A DNA stretch of 64,000 nucleotides from Saprospiraceae bacterium (GTDB lineage Bacteria; Bacteroidota; Bacteroidia; Chitinophagales; Saprospiraceae), in contig JAIYCH010000131.1 in assembly GCA_027488135.1 (NCBI GenBank), positions 179,001 to 243,000 on the forward strand, given 5' to 3'. The notes beneath the pieces are model-generated. The model worked only from the letters and a program-made list of their open reading frames with translations, did not search any database and had not been told where the DNA came from. Of this stretch, positions 63,886 through 64,000 are shown piece by piece; positions within the stretch are counted from its first letter, which is position 1, and each line of letters opens with the position of its first letter. The translations under genes and the position numbers were made by a program.

Positions 63886-64000
63886 ATCGAGTAGGAAGGT
63901 AGGGATTATTTCCCTACCTGTCCTCTCACACCACCGTACGTACCGTTCGGTATACGGCGGTTCTTTAAGTTTTGATTCTAACCTTTTGGTACTGGTCGGA
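63886..64000 (-). mobile_element. Group II intron, 3' end (domains V and VI), cut by window edge
   Basis: On the minus strand, 63930-63961 folds as a domain V hairpin: a 9-bp lower helix (ACCGCCGTA with TACGGTGGT, one G-T), a 2-nt CG bulge, a 4-bp upper helix TACC/GGTA and loop GAAC. The triad reads CGC, as in class C introns. 63886-63929 folds as domain VI: a 9-bp stem AGGTAGGGA/TCCCTACCT and an outer stem with a bulged A (opposite 63892) seven bases from the 3' end, which is ...GAT. Beyond 63961 a short frame ends in TAA, possibly the end of the maturase. The rest of the intron is outside the window. Confidence 0.85.

Noticed and set aside
63886..64000. An open minus-strand frame running through the intron end (PPYTERYVRWCERT...)
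   Set aside because: This peptide is translated domain V-VI structural RNA, a known false protein at group II intron ends.
1..64000. CRISPR array, prophage or restriction-modification locus
   Set aside because: No short regularly spaced repeats, cas, phage structural or methylase/endonuclease pairs were found; the only nuclease-like gene is the HNH/AP2 protein.

Overview
The window is AT-rich, gene-dense chromosomal DNA from a member of the Bacteroidota, most likely a Saprospiria-like lineage. The evidence is promoters of the Bacteroidota TAnnTTTG type, near absence of Shine-Dalgarno sequences, a PorP/SprF protein next to a giant repeat adhesin with a gliding-type C-terminal domain (type IX secretion), many Sec signals ending in Ala-Gln, and several Bacteroidota-only families. 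The lineage below phylum is inference from gene content. No prophage, CRISPR array or intact insertion sequence was seen. One mobile element is entered at the right edge: the 3' end of a group II intron.

Layout. 1-5.8 kb: a metallo-beta-lactamase-fold hydrolase (cut by the edge) and fmt, then an operon of an alpha/beta hydrolase, a C39-peptidase ABC exporter and its HlyD adaptor. 5.9-16.2 kb: yajC and a DUF1573 lipoprotein, a GH15 glucan hydrolase with aroK, a short outer-membrane barrel, an SDR, folE, lpdA and a sodium/solute symporter. 15.3-32.5 kb: the accessory heart of the window. It is an apparent eight-gene operon read leftward: sigma factor, membrane TPR protein in the anti-sigma position, two paralogous exported proteins of unknown family, papain-like protease, caspase-like protease, 1942-residue repeat adhesin and PorP/SprF. 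A TPR-CHAT protease lipoprotein is divergently transcribed from the same 138-bp intergenic region. 32.5-64 kb: mostly housekeeping genes (pdhB, mnmD, ribD, coaE, photolyase, an Fe-S redox module, a PyrR-like phosphoribosyltransferase, yidC, ffh, trxB, fbaA, dnaG, an RlmK-like methyltransferase, a 3-hydroxyacyl-CoA dehydrogenase, tRNA-Pro, tRNA-Ser, dnaA, ruvB, icd). Among them are secreted peptidases (S8, S10), a BNR/sortilin propeller protein and an HNH/AP2 protein.

The most interesting part is the 15.3-32.5 kb locus. Three predicted exported proteases, two of them clan CD (caspase and CHAT) and one papain-like without an evident propeptide, are tied by gene order to a dedicated sigma factor and to a type IX-secreted giant adhesin. 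I read it as a candidate regulated extracytoplasmic protease/adhesin system; its trigger and substrates cannot be seen from sequence. Secondary points are a hairpin abutting the start codon of the BNR gene, an antisense group II intron end 4 bp past the icd stop, a tRNA-Ser with two C-A mismatches, a 906-bp duplication inside the adhesin gene, an SDR lacking the catalytic serine and an HNH protein lacking its key histidine.

Several start codons were moved downstream of the longest possible reading frame (pdhB, the HNH/AP2 gene, yidC, ffh, fbaA, hbd, icd), because a TAnnTTTG promoter lies inside or just upstream of the extended frame, or because the extension would start at TTG where a conserved ATG follows.
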